Notes: a model not told the origin generated them from the letters alone. 7,112 nucleotides of DNA from UBA2653 sp964572685 (GCA_964572685.1 CAZNFJ010000066.1:1-7112); one strand, 5' to 3'. Shown: positions 1-6,414, counted from the stretch's first letter. Numbers and translations: made by a program.

Positions 1-1
1 A

Positions 2-49
2 GGAAAAGAACATTTGAATCCAAAATTTTCTGGTGTTGTCAATGCGTAA
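2..49 (+). CDS. Possible 3' end of a rightward gene, cut by the window edge
   Basis: One plus-strand frame is open from the window edge and reads GKEHLNPKFSGVVNA before a TAA at 47-49. The mixed polar and hydrophobic composition is plausible for a protein C-terminus. The stop is followed by a palindrome at 74-93 that could terminate transcription from this side as well as from the converging tRNA. A second frame is open to a TAA at 58-60 but reads as a less protein-like, Cys-rich string. Fifteen residues are too few to identify a family, so no function is assigned. Confidence 0.28.
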   Translation, partial: GKEHLNPKFSGVVNA

Positions 50-73
50 CTTCTAACTAATTTGAATGATTAA

Positions 74-93
74 GAACTATTTTAAAATAGTTC
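74..93 (-). terminator. Palindrome after tRNA-Leu, possible bidirectional terminator
   Basis: The arms GAACTATT and AATAGTTC are perfectly complementary around a TTAA loop, and the 20-bp block is fully self-complementary. It begins 2 nt beyond the tRNA CCA end. It lies between two converging transcription units if a gene really ends at 49. On the minus strand it is followed by TTAATC rather than a long T run, so it is weak as a classical intrinsic terminator. It could also mark the 3' trailer cut during tRNA maturation. Confidence 0.45.
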
Positions 94-95
94 AA

Positions 96-182
96 TGGTA
101 CCGAGAAGAGGACTCGAACCTCCACGGGGTTACCCCCACTAGCACCTGAAGCTAGCGTGTCTACCAATTCCACCACCTCGGC
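96..182 (-). tRNA. tRNA-Leu, anticodon CAG, CCA encoded
   Basis: The minus strand folds into a complete class II cloverleaf. It has a 7-bp acceptor stem (GCCGAGG with TCTCGGT), a D-arm containing the GGTAGAC segment, and an anticodon stem CTAGC/GCTAG closing the loop TTCAGGT. It also has a long variable arm with a GGGG/CCCC stem and a T-arm with loop TTCGAGT. The anticodon is CAG, which reads CUG leucine codons. The discriminator is A73, the usual base for leucine tRNAs, and CCA is encoded. Several stem-end pairs are G-U (1-72, 7-66 and 49-65). The gene has its own promoter 11 nt upstream and lies in the same orientation as fumC, 55 nt beyond the fumC stop, with no clear terminator between them. 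No intron is present. Confidence 0.97.
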
Positions 183-184
183 AT

Positions 185-230
185 TGCCAGCAACAATAAC
201 TTGCTTCATTGCATTTGTCAATTGCTGGCA
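185..230. repeat. 9-bp perfect inverted repeat bracketing the tRNA-Leu promoter
   Basis: The arm TGCCAGCAA at 185-193 and its exact complement TTGCTGGCA at 222-230 are separated by 28 nt. On the minus strand the distal arm ends at the base before the -35 hexamer, and the proximal arm overlaps the last base of the -10 hexamer and covers the discriminator and start site. The -35 box, the spacer and the first five bases of the -10 box therefore fill the space between the arms. It could be a paired operator for a regulator, a cruciform or simply chance. It is a poor terminator for fumC because the loop is long and no T run follows. Confidence 0.7.
193..221 (-). promoter_or_regulatory. Sigma70-type promoter of tRNA-Leu
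   Basis: On the minus strand a perfect -35 box TTGACA (221-216) is followed by a 17-nt spacer and a -10 box TATTGT (198-193, four of six consensus bases). The predicted start is near 185-187, leaving a leader of only about 3-5 nt before the mature tRNA 5' end at 182. That geometry is typical of stable-RNA promoters. The -10 to start segment (TGCTGGC) is fairly GC-rich, as at stringently controlled promoters, but control of that kind is only an inference here. Confidence 0.75.
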
Positions 231-237
231 CAAAACT

Positions 238-1638
238 TTATTTAATGCTATCTGGACCTATCATGTTTTGAGGTTGTACCCATGCATCAAATTGCTCTGA
301 AGTTAACAGATTTAACGCAAGAGCCGCCTCTTTTAGAGTACTATTATCATGATATGCTTTCTTAGCAATTTTAGCTGCATTGTCATAGCCGATGTGCTGA
401 TTTAAAGCTGTAACCAACATCAAAGACTCATTCACATGCTTTTGAATGATTTGTTCATTTGCTTCAAGTCCCTCAACACAATAAGTTTGAAAAGATGTAC
501 ATGTATCTTTTAATAAAATCGCGGAATGCAATACATTATAAATAATGACGGGCTTAAAGACATTGAGCTCAAAATTACCTTGACTAGCTGCAAATGATAC
601 GGCGGTGTCATTACCAAAAACCTGTGCACAAACCATGGTCATGGCTTCTGCTTGTGTGGGATTGACCTTACCCGGCATAATTGAGGAACCTGGCTCATTT
701 TCAGGTAACGATAGTTCACCTAAACCACTCCGAGGACCAGAGCCCATCCAACGTAAATCGTTAGCAATTTTCATCAAAGCACAAGCTAAAGTTTTCATAG
801 CAGCATGTGCCATAACCAATGGTTCATGAGAGGCCAGCGCTGCAAATTTATTTTCTGCCGAAACAAAGGGCAATTTAGTCAATTGGGCAATATGCGCAGC
901 AGCTCGTTTAGCAAATTCTGGATGTGTATTAAGACCAGTACCCACCGCACTTCCACCAATGGCTAACTCGTAAAGCTCATGTAAAGCTTCATCTAAACGA
1001 AAAATACAAGCATCCAATTGGGCAACATAGCCAGAAAATTCTTGACCTAAGGTTAGAGGAACGGCGTCTTGCAAATGGGTTCGACCAATTTTAATGATAT
1101 CTTTAAAAGCATCCATTTTTTTTGCCAAGCCATCGCGTAAAAAACGCACAGCAGGGATCAACTCATTGTGAATTTCCAATGCGGCAGCAATATGCATTGC
1201 GGTTGGGAAAGTATCATTAGAAGATTGAGACATATTAACATGATCATTGGGGTGTACCGGCGTTTTGCTGCCCAAAGGAGAACCTGCCATTTGATTGGCT
1301 CGATTAGATATGACTTCATTCACATTCATATTGGATTGCGTGCCACTGCCGGTTTGCCATACTTTTAAAGGAAACTCATCATCCCAACGACCAGCTATCA
1401 CTTCCTCTGCAGCTTTAACAATTAAATCCGCTTTATCTTTAGATAGTTTTCCAATTTCTAAATTGGTTAATGCCGCTGCTTTTTTTAATTGTCCAAATGC
1501 ATGAATGACTTGCAAAGGAATCAAGTCATGGCTAATCGCAAAATGATGTAATGAACGTTCCGTCTGAGCGCCCCATAATTTATCCGCAGGGACTTCAACT
1601 TGGCCCATGCTATCGGTTTCAATTCGGGTAGATGTCAT
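238..1638 (-). CDS. fumC: Class II fumarate hydratase (fumarase C)
   Basis: This cytosolic, iron-free homotetrameric enzyme interconverts fumarate and (S)-malate in the TCA cycle. The 466 aa match the usual class II length (E. coli FumC is 467 aa) and align from end to end. Visible landmarks are WQTGSGTQSN (94-103), HPNDHVNMSQSSND (129-142), GRTHLQDA (185-192) with catalytic H188, and the superfamily signature GSSIMPGKVN (317-326) with catalytic S318. These residue numbers equal those of E. coli. The ATG at 1638-1636 is chosen as start because GGAG lies 9 nt upstream. A longer reading from a TTG at 1656 adds six residues but would place that Shine-Dalgarno inside the gene. fumC is divergent from rsmE across 82 nt and is followed on its own strand by tRNA-Leu. 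Nothing in the sequence suggests loss of function, and the identity is very secure. Confidence 0.98.
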   Translation of the reverse strand: MTSTRIETDSMGQVEVPADKLWGAQTERSLHHFAISHDLIPLQVIHAFGQLKKAAALTNLEIGKLSKDKADLIVKAAEEVIAGRWDDEFPLKVWQTGSGTQSNMNVNEVISNRANQMAGSPLGSKTPVHPNDHVNMSQSSNDTFPTAMHIAAALEIHNELIPAVRFLRDGLAKKMDAFKDIIKIGRTHLQDAVPLTLGQEFSGYVAQLDACIFRLDEALHELYELAIGGSAVGTGLNTHPEFAKRAAAHIAQLTKLPFVSAENKFAALASHEPLVMAHAAMKTLACALMKIANDLRWMGSGPRSGLGELSLPENEPGSSIMPGKVNPTQAEAMTMVCAQVFGNDTAVSFAASQGNFELNVFKPVIIYNVLHSAILLKDTCTSFQTYCVEGLEANEQIIQKHVNESLMLVTALNQHIGYDNAAKIAKKAYHDNSTLKEAALALNLLTSEQFDAWVQPQNMIGPDSIK

Positions 1639-1656
1639 GTTATAGTTCTCCAACAA

Positions 1657-1706
1657 AGTGTATTTTTTTGTTTATCTTACCATCTTCAGCATAGGCTTAA
1701 AACCTT
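1657..1706. promoter_or_regulatory. Divergent promoter region between fumC and rsmE (no clear boxes)
   Basis: These two divergent genes must have their promoters here or overlapping the gene starts, because only 82 nt separate them. For fumC the best -10 candidate on the minus strand is TAAGAT within GGTAAGATAAAC, with only a poor TTTTAA-like -35 box upstream. No convincing rightward promoter is visible. The rsmE ribosome-binding site AAAGGAGA (1707-1714) lies immediately beyond this stretch. Confidence 0.3.
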
Positions 1707-1720
1707 AAAGGAGAAATTTC

Positions 1721-2455
1721 ATGCGCTCAATTCGTATCTATCACCCGAATTCATTAGCCCTTGGTGAAAAAACGCATTTGTCTCCCGAAGCCAGTCATCA
1801 TGTGGTGAATGTTTTGCGCTTAAAAGAACAACAAAGCTTGACCTTATTTGATGGTCAGAATCATGAATATACCGCAATAATCACTGCCATCCAAAAAAAG
1901 AAAGTTGAATGTCTAGTCAACAATGTTTCTGATGTTTCACGTGAATCCAAATTACATTTACACCTAGCACAAGGCATTTCAAAAGGCGATCGCATGACCT
2001 ATAGTTTGCAAAAAGCTGTAGAGTTAGGTGTCAGCGAATATACGCCACTGTGGACTCAACATGCCGCTTTCAAATGGGACGCATCACTGAATGAAAAAAA
2101 AATTCAACAATGGCAAGCCATCATCGTTTCAGCCTGTGAACAATCAGGCAGAAATATCATTCCAAAACTCAATCCTATTACCGATTACCAAACGTTTCTA
2201 AAGCAAGCACAACCTCCCAATCGATTCATATTGGAACCTATGCAAGGTGTGCACTGGCAAAAACTTCACTGGTCTCAAGATGAAAACAACTGCACCTTGC
2301 TAATTGGCCCCGAGGGTGGTTTTAGTGAACAAGAAATTCAATCTGCAATATCAAACAACTATCAAGGACTCACCTTGGGGCCACGCATTCTCCGTACAGA
2401 AACTGCGGTTGTGACTGCGCTTTCTATCTTCCAAATGATGAAAGGTGATTTATAG
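1721..2455 (+). CDS. rsmE: 16S rRNA (uracil-1498-N3)-methyltransferase RsmE
   Basis: RsmE methylates N3 of U1498 in helix 44 of 16S rRNA in the assembled 30S subunit, using S-adenosylmethionine. The 244 aa match the family length and align throughout with E. coli RsmE. The N-terminal PUA-like part (about 1-70) includes IRIYHP and HHVVNVLRL. The SPOUT methyltransferase domain (about 75-244) includes QKAVELGV (97-104), ACEQSGRN (138-145), the knot motif LLIGPEGG (193-200) and LGPRILRTETA (219-229), which form the AdoMet-binding trefoil knot. The start is supported by AAAGGAGA 6 nt upstream. A run of nine A residues at 2094-2102 encodes E-K-K and stays in frame. The gene ends 7 nt before the trxA promoter, so it is probably a separate unit from trxA. 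Confidence 0.96.
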   Translation: MRSIRIYHPNSLALGEKTHLSPEASHHVVNVLRLKEQQSLTLFDGQNHEYTAIITAIQKKKVECLVNNVSDVSRESKLHLHLAQGISKGDRMTYSLQKAVELGVSEYTPLWTQHAAFKWDASLNEKKIQQWQAIIVSACEQSGRNIIPKLNPITDYQTFLKQAQPPNRFILEPMQGVHWQKLHWSQDENNCTLLIGPEGGFSEQEIQSAISNNYQGLTLGPRILRTETAVVTALSIFQMMKGDL

Positions 2456-2461
2456 TATGGA

Positions 2462-2490
2462 TTGCAGTTCGCTTGTGCTTTATCTATAAT
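2462..2490 (+). promoter_or_regulatory. Strong sigma70-type promoter for trxA
   Basis: TTGCAG (2462-2467, four of six -35 consensus bases) and a perfect TATAAT (2485-2490) are separated by exactly 17 nt. The predicted start near 2497 gives a 5' UTR of roughly 35 nt ending in the ribosome-binding site AAGGTGAG (2518-2525), 5 nt before the trxA ATG. This is the best promoter match in the window and may serve trxA and, by read-through, rho-ubiD-fre. Confidence 0.82.
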
Positions 2491-2530
2491 GTGTATACGC
2501 CAATTCATTCAAAAACTAAGGTGAGACACA

Positions 2531-2857
2531 ATGAGTGCACATGTAAAACAAATTTCTGATGCAACCTTCGAACAAGACGTATTAAATAGTGAAAAACCCG
2601 TCATTTTGGATTTTTGGGCAGAATGGTGTGGACCTTGCCGTGCTTTAGGCCCCATTTTTGCTGAAGTTTCAGAGACACATCATGATAAAATCGTATTTGC
2701 TAAAATGAATGTCGATGAAAATCAACGCACACCAGCTAAATATGGCGTGATGAGTATTCCGACCATCATTATTTTCAAAAATGGTGAAATTAAGGCTACT
2801 CGTATGGGCTTGATGTCTAAATCTGAACTCAGTGCCTTTATTGACAGCAACATCTAA
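2531..2857 (+). CDS. trxA: Thioredoxin 1
   Basis: This small cytosolic protein-disulfide reductase is recharged by thioredoxin reductase and NADPH. It reduces ribonucleotide reductase, methionine sulfoxide reductases and other partners. The 108 aa match E. coli thioredoxin (109 aa) over the whole length. Landmarks are the buried D27, the active site W32-C33-G34-P35-C36 in FWAEWCGPC, K58, the cis-proline loop SIPT with P77, and FKNGE followed by the conserved G93. The fold is a single thioredoxin domain with no signal peptide and no extra cysteines outside the redox pair. It has a strong promoter and ribosome-binding site of its own. The next gene is rho, as in E. coli, where trxA, a leader peptide and rho are also adjacent. 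Confidence 0.97.
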   Translation: MSAHVKQISDATFEQDVLNSEKPVILDFWAEWCGPCRALGPIFAEVSETHHDKIVFAKMNVDENQRTPAKYGVMSIPTIIIFKNGEIKATRMGLMSKSELSAFIDSNI

Positions 2858-2872
2858 TAATTTTTTGGTGAA

Positions 2873-2905
2873 AGACTAGCACATTCACAAAAGCTGTGCT
2901 AGTCT
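2873..2905 (+). promoter_or_regulatory. 11-bp hairpin in the trxA-rho intergenic region
   Basis: The arms AGACTAGCACA (2873-2883) and TGTGCTAGTCT (2895-2905) pair perfectly around an 11-nt loop. It starts 15 nt after the trxA stop. It is not followed by a T run (next bases ATAGTGGTAC; a run of five T lies only at 2921-2925), so it is probably not an efficient intrinsic terminator. It may protect the trxA mRNA 3' end, act as a partial terminator, or belong to a rho attenuation leader. A possible promoter overlaps it: TTCACA (2884-2889) and TATAGT (2905-2910), with a short 15-nt spacer. Confidence 0.6.
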
Positions 2906-2911
2906 ATAGTG

Positions 2912-3003
2912 GTACATGGATTTTTATGTACTTATGTTCTTATCTTTCCTTATGATTAATTCTGGATCATCATTTCATTTACATATTATTTCAAGTGTGA
3001 CTT
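2912..3003 (+). promoter_or_regulatory. Pyrimidine-rich, G-poor rho leader, possible attenuation region
   Basis: After a short GTACAT/ATGTAC hairpin (2912-2917 and 2926-2931), the stretch from about 2932 to 2995 is mostly U, A and C, with few G residues and many UC/CC steps. It looks largely unstructured, which is the character of Rho-binding sites. E. coli rho is autoregulated by Rho-dependent attenuation in the leader between trxA and rho; applying that here is inference. No strong internal promoter is seen (TATGAT at 2951-2956 lacks a -35 box). The rho ATG at 3004 has only a weak ribosome-binding site (AAGTGTGA). Confidence 0.4.
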
Positions 3004-3014
3004 ATGAACTTTAG
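2916..3014 (+). CDS. Possible 32-codon leader ORF overlapping the rho start (doubtful)
   Basis: An ATG at 2916 opens a 32-codon frame that runs through the leader and stops at TAG 3012-3014, eleven bases inside rho in another frame. E. coli has a 33-codon leader ORF (rhoL) at the equivalent place between trxA and rho, so size and position are suggestive. The peptide is hydrophobic at its start (MDFYVLMFLSFLMINS) and shows no obvious sequence similarity to E. coli RhoL. No good Shine-Dalgarno precedes it (GTGGTAC), and ORFs of this length arise by chance in AT-rich DNA. If translated, stopping just past the rho ATG could couple the two. Confidence 0.18.
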   Translation: MDFYVLMFLSFLMINSGSSFHLHIISSVTYEL

Positions 3015-4266
3015 TAAACTCAAGAAATTAGCTATTGGCGAACTCGTTGATATCGCCCAAAAGATGGGTATCGAAAATACCTCAAGAATGCGAAAACAAG
3101 ATATTATTTTCTCTATCCTTAAATTACACGCTCAAAAAGGTGAGGACATCCAAGGGGATGGTGTGGTAGAAATTCTCCCTGATGGATTTGGATTTTTACG
3201 TTCTTCTGATGAATCCTATTTGGCTGGGCCTGATGATATTTATATTTCACCTAGCCAAATCCGACGCTTCGGTTTAAGAACAGGGGATACCATCAGTGGT
3301 AAAATTCGTCCCCCCAAAGATAGTGAACGATATTTTGCTTTACTCAAAGTGGATCAAATCAACTATGAAGCACCTGAAAATGCTAAACATAAGATCCTTT
3401 TTGAGAATTTAACACCTTATTTTGCAACGGAACGTTTTATTCTTGAGCAAGGAAATGGTAGCACCGAAGATTTGACAGCTCGAGTGGTTGACTTATGTGC
3501 ACCTTTTGGTCGTGGACAAAGAGGTTTAATTGTCGCACCACCCAAGGCAGGTAAAACCATTATGCTTCAAAATATTGCGCACTCTATTGAGCGTAAATAT
3601 CCTGAATGTATTTTAATGGTGCTTTTAATTGATGAGCGTCCCGAAGAAGTCACCGAAATGCAACGTTCTGTTCGAGGTGAAGTCATTGCCAGTACCTTTG
3701 ATGAACCAGCTGCTCGACACGTACAAGTCGCTGAAATGGTTATTGAAAAAGCCAAACGCTTGGTCGAACATAAAAAAGATGTGGTGATTTTACTAGACTC
3801 CATTACACGTCTTGCACGCGCCTACAACACGGTTGTCCCATCATCAGGCAAAGTATTGACTGGTGGTGTTGATGCACATGCCCTGCAACGCCCTAAACGT
3901 TTGTATGGTGCTGCACGTAATATTGAAGAAGGTGGTAGTTTAACCATCATTGCAACTGCTATGGTTGAAACCGGCTCAAAAATGGATGAAGTCATTTATG
4001 AAGAGTTCAAAGGAACCGGAAATATGGAGATTCATTTAAGTCGAAATATTGCTGAACGCCGTGTATTCCCTGCAATTAATATTACTCGCTCTGGCACACG
4101 TCGAGAAGAATTGCTGTTATCTCCAGAAGAACTTCAACGCACATGGATATTACGTAAAATTTTACAATCGATGGATGAAGCAGATGCCATTGAGTTTTTA
4201 CTTGAGCGCATGAAGAATCACAAAACCAATGCTGAGTTTTTCGAAGCTATGAAACGACAAGAATAA
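3004..4266 (+). CDS. rho: Transcription termination factor Rho
   Basis: Rho is a homohexameric ATP-dependent RNA translocase/helicase that loads on unstructured C-rich RNA and ends transcription. The 420 aa align with E. coli Rho (419 aa) essentially without gaps. The N-terminal helical region (1-47) is followed by the primary RNA-binding OB fold (about 50-120) with GFGFLR (61-66), Y80, E108 and Y110. The RecA-like ATPase carries Walker A GQRGLIVAPPKAGKT (171-185; K181, K184, T185), catalytic E211, Walker B VVILLD with D265, the Q-loop PSSGKVLTGGVD (279-290), the R-loop EEFKGTGN (333-340) and the arginine finger R366. P180, D210, S266 and R269, part of the bicyclomycin site in E. coli, are also present. 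No insertion of the kind seen in actinobacterial Rho occurs. It lies 146 nt after trxA and 2 nt before ubiD, and its own ribosome-binding site is weak. Confidence 0.98.
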   Translation: MNFSKLKKLAIGELVDIAQKMGIENTSRMRKQDIIFSILKLHAQKGEDIQGDGVVEILPDGFGFLRSSDESYLAGPDDIYISPSQIRRFGLRTGDTISGKIRPPKDSERYFALLKVDQINYEAPENAKHKILFENLTPYFATERFILEQGNGSTEDLTARVVDLCAPFGRGQRGLIVAPPKAGKTIMLQNIAHSIERKYPECILMVLLIDERPEEVTEMQRSVRGEVIASTFDEPAARHVQVAEMVIEKAKRLVEHKKDVVILLDSITRLARAYNTVVPSSGKVLTGGVDAHALQRPKRLYGAARNIEEGGSLTIIATAMVETGSKMDEVIYEEFKGTGNMEIHLSRNIAERRVFPAINITRSGTRREELLLSPEELQRTWILRKILQSMDEADAIEFLLERMKNHKTNAEFFEAMKRQE

Positions 4267-4268
4267 TC

Positions 4269-5729
4269 ATGCAATATGATGATTTAAGGGATTTTCTTCT
4301 GCAACTGGAAGAACGAGCGTTACTCAAACGCATTGATTATCCCATATCACCTTACTTGGAAATGAGCACGGTCAGTGACCGTGTTCTTCAAGAAAAGGGG
4401 CCCGCACTGCTTTTTACTCATCAAGATCTTGGCATGCCAGTGCTAACTAACCTATTTGGTACTGTCGAGCGTGTAGCCCTAGGCATGGGTGTTGAACAGA
4501 TTTCGGCCCTAAGAGAAATTGGACAGCTACTTGCGTTCTTAAAAGAGCCAGAACCACCCAAAGGTTTTAAAGATGCTTTAGAGAAATTCCCTCTGATTAA
4601 ACATGCTTATCATATGGCACCCAAAGTCATTTCAAAAGCAGCTTGTCATGAAGTTATTTTGGAATTTGATCAAGTGGATTTAACTCAACTACCGATTCAA
4701 ACCTGTTGGCCGAAAGATGTCGCGCCCCTCATTACATGGGGACTAGTCACCACCAGAAACCCTAAAAATGGCCGACAAAACATGGGCATATATCGGCAAC
4801 AGTTATTAAATAAAAATCAATTGATCATGCGCTGGCTTGCCCATCGCGGTGGCGCTTTGGATTATCAAGCCTGGCAAGAATTAAATCCTGGTGAAAAATT
4901 CCCAATAGCAGTGACCATTGGAGCTGACCCGGCAACCATTTTGGCTGCGGTAACACCTGTTCCTGACACACTTTCTGAGTATGCATTTGCCGGTTTATTA
5001 AGAGGTAAAAGAACGCAATTGGTAAACTGCATAGGCTCTGACTTGCAAGTGCCGGCTAGTGCTGAAATCATTTTAGAAGGATATTTAACACCTGGTGTTG
5101 AAGCACCTGAAGGTCCTTACGGTGATCACACAGGTTATTACAATGAGGTTCAGTCCTTCCCAATATTTACTGTTGAGCGCTTCACCCATCGAAAAAACCC
5201 CATTTATCATAGCACACATACCGGAAGGCCCCCAGATGAACCGGCGATTCTTGGCGTTGCGTTGAATGAAGTATTTATCCCTTTATTGCAAAAACAATTT
5301 CCAGAAATTGTTGATTTCTATTTGCCACCAGAGGGATGTTCTTACCGATTAGCGGTGGTTACCATCAAAAAACAATATCCCGGGCATGCCAAGCGCATCA
5401 TGTTTGCTGTATGGTCTTTCTTAAGACAATTCATGTACACCAAATTTGTTATTGTTTGTGATGAAGATATCAATGCCCGAAATTGGCAAGATGTAATTTG
5501 GGCAATGACCACTCGCATGGACCCTGTGCGAGACACCTTGTTGGTAGAAAATACACCTATCGATTATCTGGATTTTGCTTCCCCCACCAGTGGCTTAGGT
5601 GGTAAAATGGGTTTAGATGCGACTTCAAAATGGCCAGGGGAAACCCAAAGAGAATGGGGAGAAGTCATTACCCCAGATGAAGAAGTTGTAAAAAAAATTA
5701 ATGAAATTTGGCCTTTATTAGGATTGTAA
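4269..5729 (+). CDS. ubiD: 3-octaprenyl-4-hydroxybenzoate carboxy-lyase UbiD
   Basis: UbiD removes the carboxylate of 3-polyprenyl-4-hydroxybenzoate to give 2-polyprenylphenol, an early step of ubiquinone synthesis. It needs prenylated FMN, supplied by UbiX, and a divalent metal such as Mn2+. The 486 aa align with E. coli UbiD (497 aa) throughout. Inferred by alignment at an offset of four: metal ligands N171 (in RQNMGIYR) and E237 (in DTLSEYAF), prenyl-FMN contacts I174-R176, R188-L190 and R193-G194, and the acid-base residue D286 in GPYGDHTGYY. The C-terminal part is near-identical to family members (IDYLDFASP, 431-439; KWPGETQREWG, 454-464). The ATG lies 2 nt after the rho stop with no strong Shine-Dalgarno, suggesting translational coupling to rho. 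A fre-like gene follows after 1 nt, as next to E. coli ubiD. Confidence 0.98.
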   Translation: MQYDDLRDFLLQLEERALLKRIDYPISPYLEMSTVSDRVLQEKGPALLFTHQDLGMPVLTNLFGTVERVALGMGVEQISALREIGQLLAFLKEPEPPKGFKDALEKFPLIKHAYHMAPKVISKAACHEVILEFDQVDLTQLPIQTCWPKDVAPLITWGLVTTRNPKNGRQNMGIYRQQLLNKNQLIMRWLAHRGGALDYQAWQELNPGEKFPIAVTIGADPATILAAVTPVPDTLSEYAFAGLLRGKRTQLVNCIGSDLQVPASAEIILEGYLTPGVEAPEGPYGDHTGYYNEVQSFPIFTVERFTHRKNPIYHSTHTGRPPDEPAILGVALNEVFIPLLQKQFPEIVDFYLPPEGCSYRLAVVTIKKQYPGHAKRIMFAVWSFLRQFMYTKFVIVCDEDINARNWQDVIWAMTTRMDPVRDTLLVENTPIDYLDFASPTSGLGGKMGLDATSKWPGETQREWGEVITPDEEVVKKINEIWPLLGL

Positions 5730-5730
5730 C

Positions 5731-6414
5731 ATGTCTTCATGGATAAAAGCACATATTCAGAGTGTTAACCCTTTTAGTCAAACCATTCTACAAGTATTTT
5801 TAAAACCAGAAGAATATAAGCCTTATATCGCGGGTCAATATTTACAAATCCGAACGCCACATCATCAAAACTTTTTTTCGATTGCCAATGCACCTTTAGG
5901 CAATGAGTGTTATGAATTGCATATTCGACATGACATACACAATCCGTCATCTCAAGAATTACTCGATATCATCAAAAACCAAAAAACACTCGATATTCAA
6001 TTGCCTTTTGGTGCTTGTCATTTGAATGCAATTCCCCATCAACCCTTGGTTTTCATCGCGGGTGGCACAGGATTTTCCCCTATAAAAGCGATGATTGAAC
6101 AACTATTATTTGATCAAAACTCAAGAGAATTTGAATGTTATTGGGGCGCTAAAGAAAAATCTGATTTATATCTTGAAGAAACACTGTATGGCTGGAAAAA
6201 ACATGTTAAATACTTTAAACATTTAGAGCTTATTTCTGGTCAAGAAAGTTTTCATTTGCTACACCACTACTTAAATAGACATCAAAAAAACAAAGACTCC
6301 CATCAAATTATTATCGGGGGTCCCTTTGATATGGTTTTTAAATATCGCGATGAATTGGTCAAAGCAGGCATATCACCGCAAAGCATATTTTCAGATGCTT
6401 TTGAGTTCGAATAA
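5731..6414 (+). CDS. fre: Fre-type NAD(P)H-flavin reductase
   Basis: Members of this family transfer hydride from NAD(P)H to free flavins, releasing FMNH2 or FADH2. The 227 aa correspond to E. coli Fre (233 aa), with a flavin-binding barrel (about 1-100) containing AGQYLQI (34-40), then a nucleotide-binding domain with AGGTGFSPIKAM (110-121), CYWGAK (136-141), IIGGPFDMV (194-202) and the C-terminal SDAFEF. No ferredoxin-type iron-sulfur domain is attached, which separates it from multidomain reductases of the superfamily. The usual R-x-(Y/F)-S flavin motif reads NFFS (47-50), with Asn in place of Arg. It starts 1 nt after ubiD, with AGGA (5720-5723) as ribosome-binding site inside the ubiD end. 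A role in supplying reduced FMN for prenyl-FMN synthesis is inferred from this linkage. The family call is solid; exact substrate and pathway are not. Confidence 0.88.
   Translation: MSSWIKAHIQSVNPFSQTILQVFLKPEEYKPYIAGQYLQIRTPHHQNFFSIANAPLGNECYELHIRHDIHNPSSQELLDIIKNQKTLDIQLPFGACHLNAIPHQPLVFIAGGTGFSPIKAMIEQLLFDQNSREFECYWGAKEKSDLYLEETLYGWKKHVKYFKHLELISGQESFHLLHHYLNRHQKNKDSHQIIIGGPFDMVFKYRDELVKAGISPQSIFSDAFEFE

Noticed and set aside
96..182. tRNA-Leu as an integration site for a mobile element
   Set aside because: tRNA 3' ends are common attachment sites, but no integrase, no duplicated tRNA 3' segment and no phage or plasmid gene is visible in the window.
605..829. Plus-strand open frame inside fumC (others at 1168-1368 and 1295-1504)
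   Set aside because: These are antisense shadows of a conserved gene, without ribosome-binding sites or recognisable products.
1639..1656. Longer fumC from a TTG start at 1656
   Set aside because: The extra six codons contain the GGAG that fits as Shine-Dalgarno for the ATG at 1638, and that ATG start gives the usual family length.
2094..2102. A9 run in rsmE as a programmed or accidental frameshift
   Set aside because: The reading frame continues intact on both sides and matches the family alignment, so there is no sign of a frameshift.
2873..2905. Classical intrinsic terminator after trxA
   Set aside because: The stem is strong but no T run follows within 15 nt on the plus strand and none on the minus strand, so it is reported as a regulatory hairpin only.
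3567..3803. Minus-strand open frame inside rho
   Set aside because: It is antisense to the highly conserved ATPase core; the frame is a by-product of codon use.
4865..5752. Minus-strand open frames inside ubiD (4865-5071, 5342-5536, 5564-5752)
   Set aside because: All lie opposite near-invariant UbiD segments, lack good initiation signals and encode no recognisable protein.
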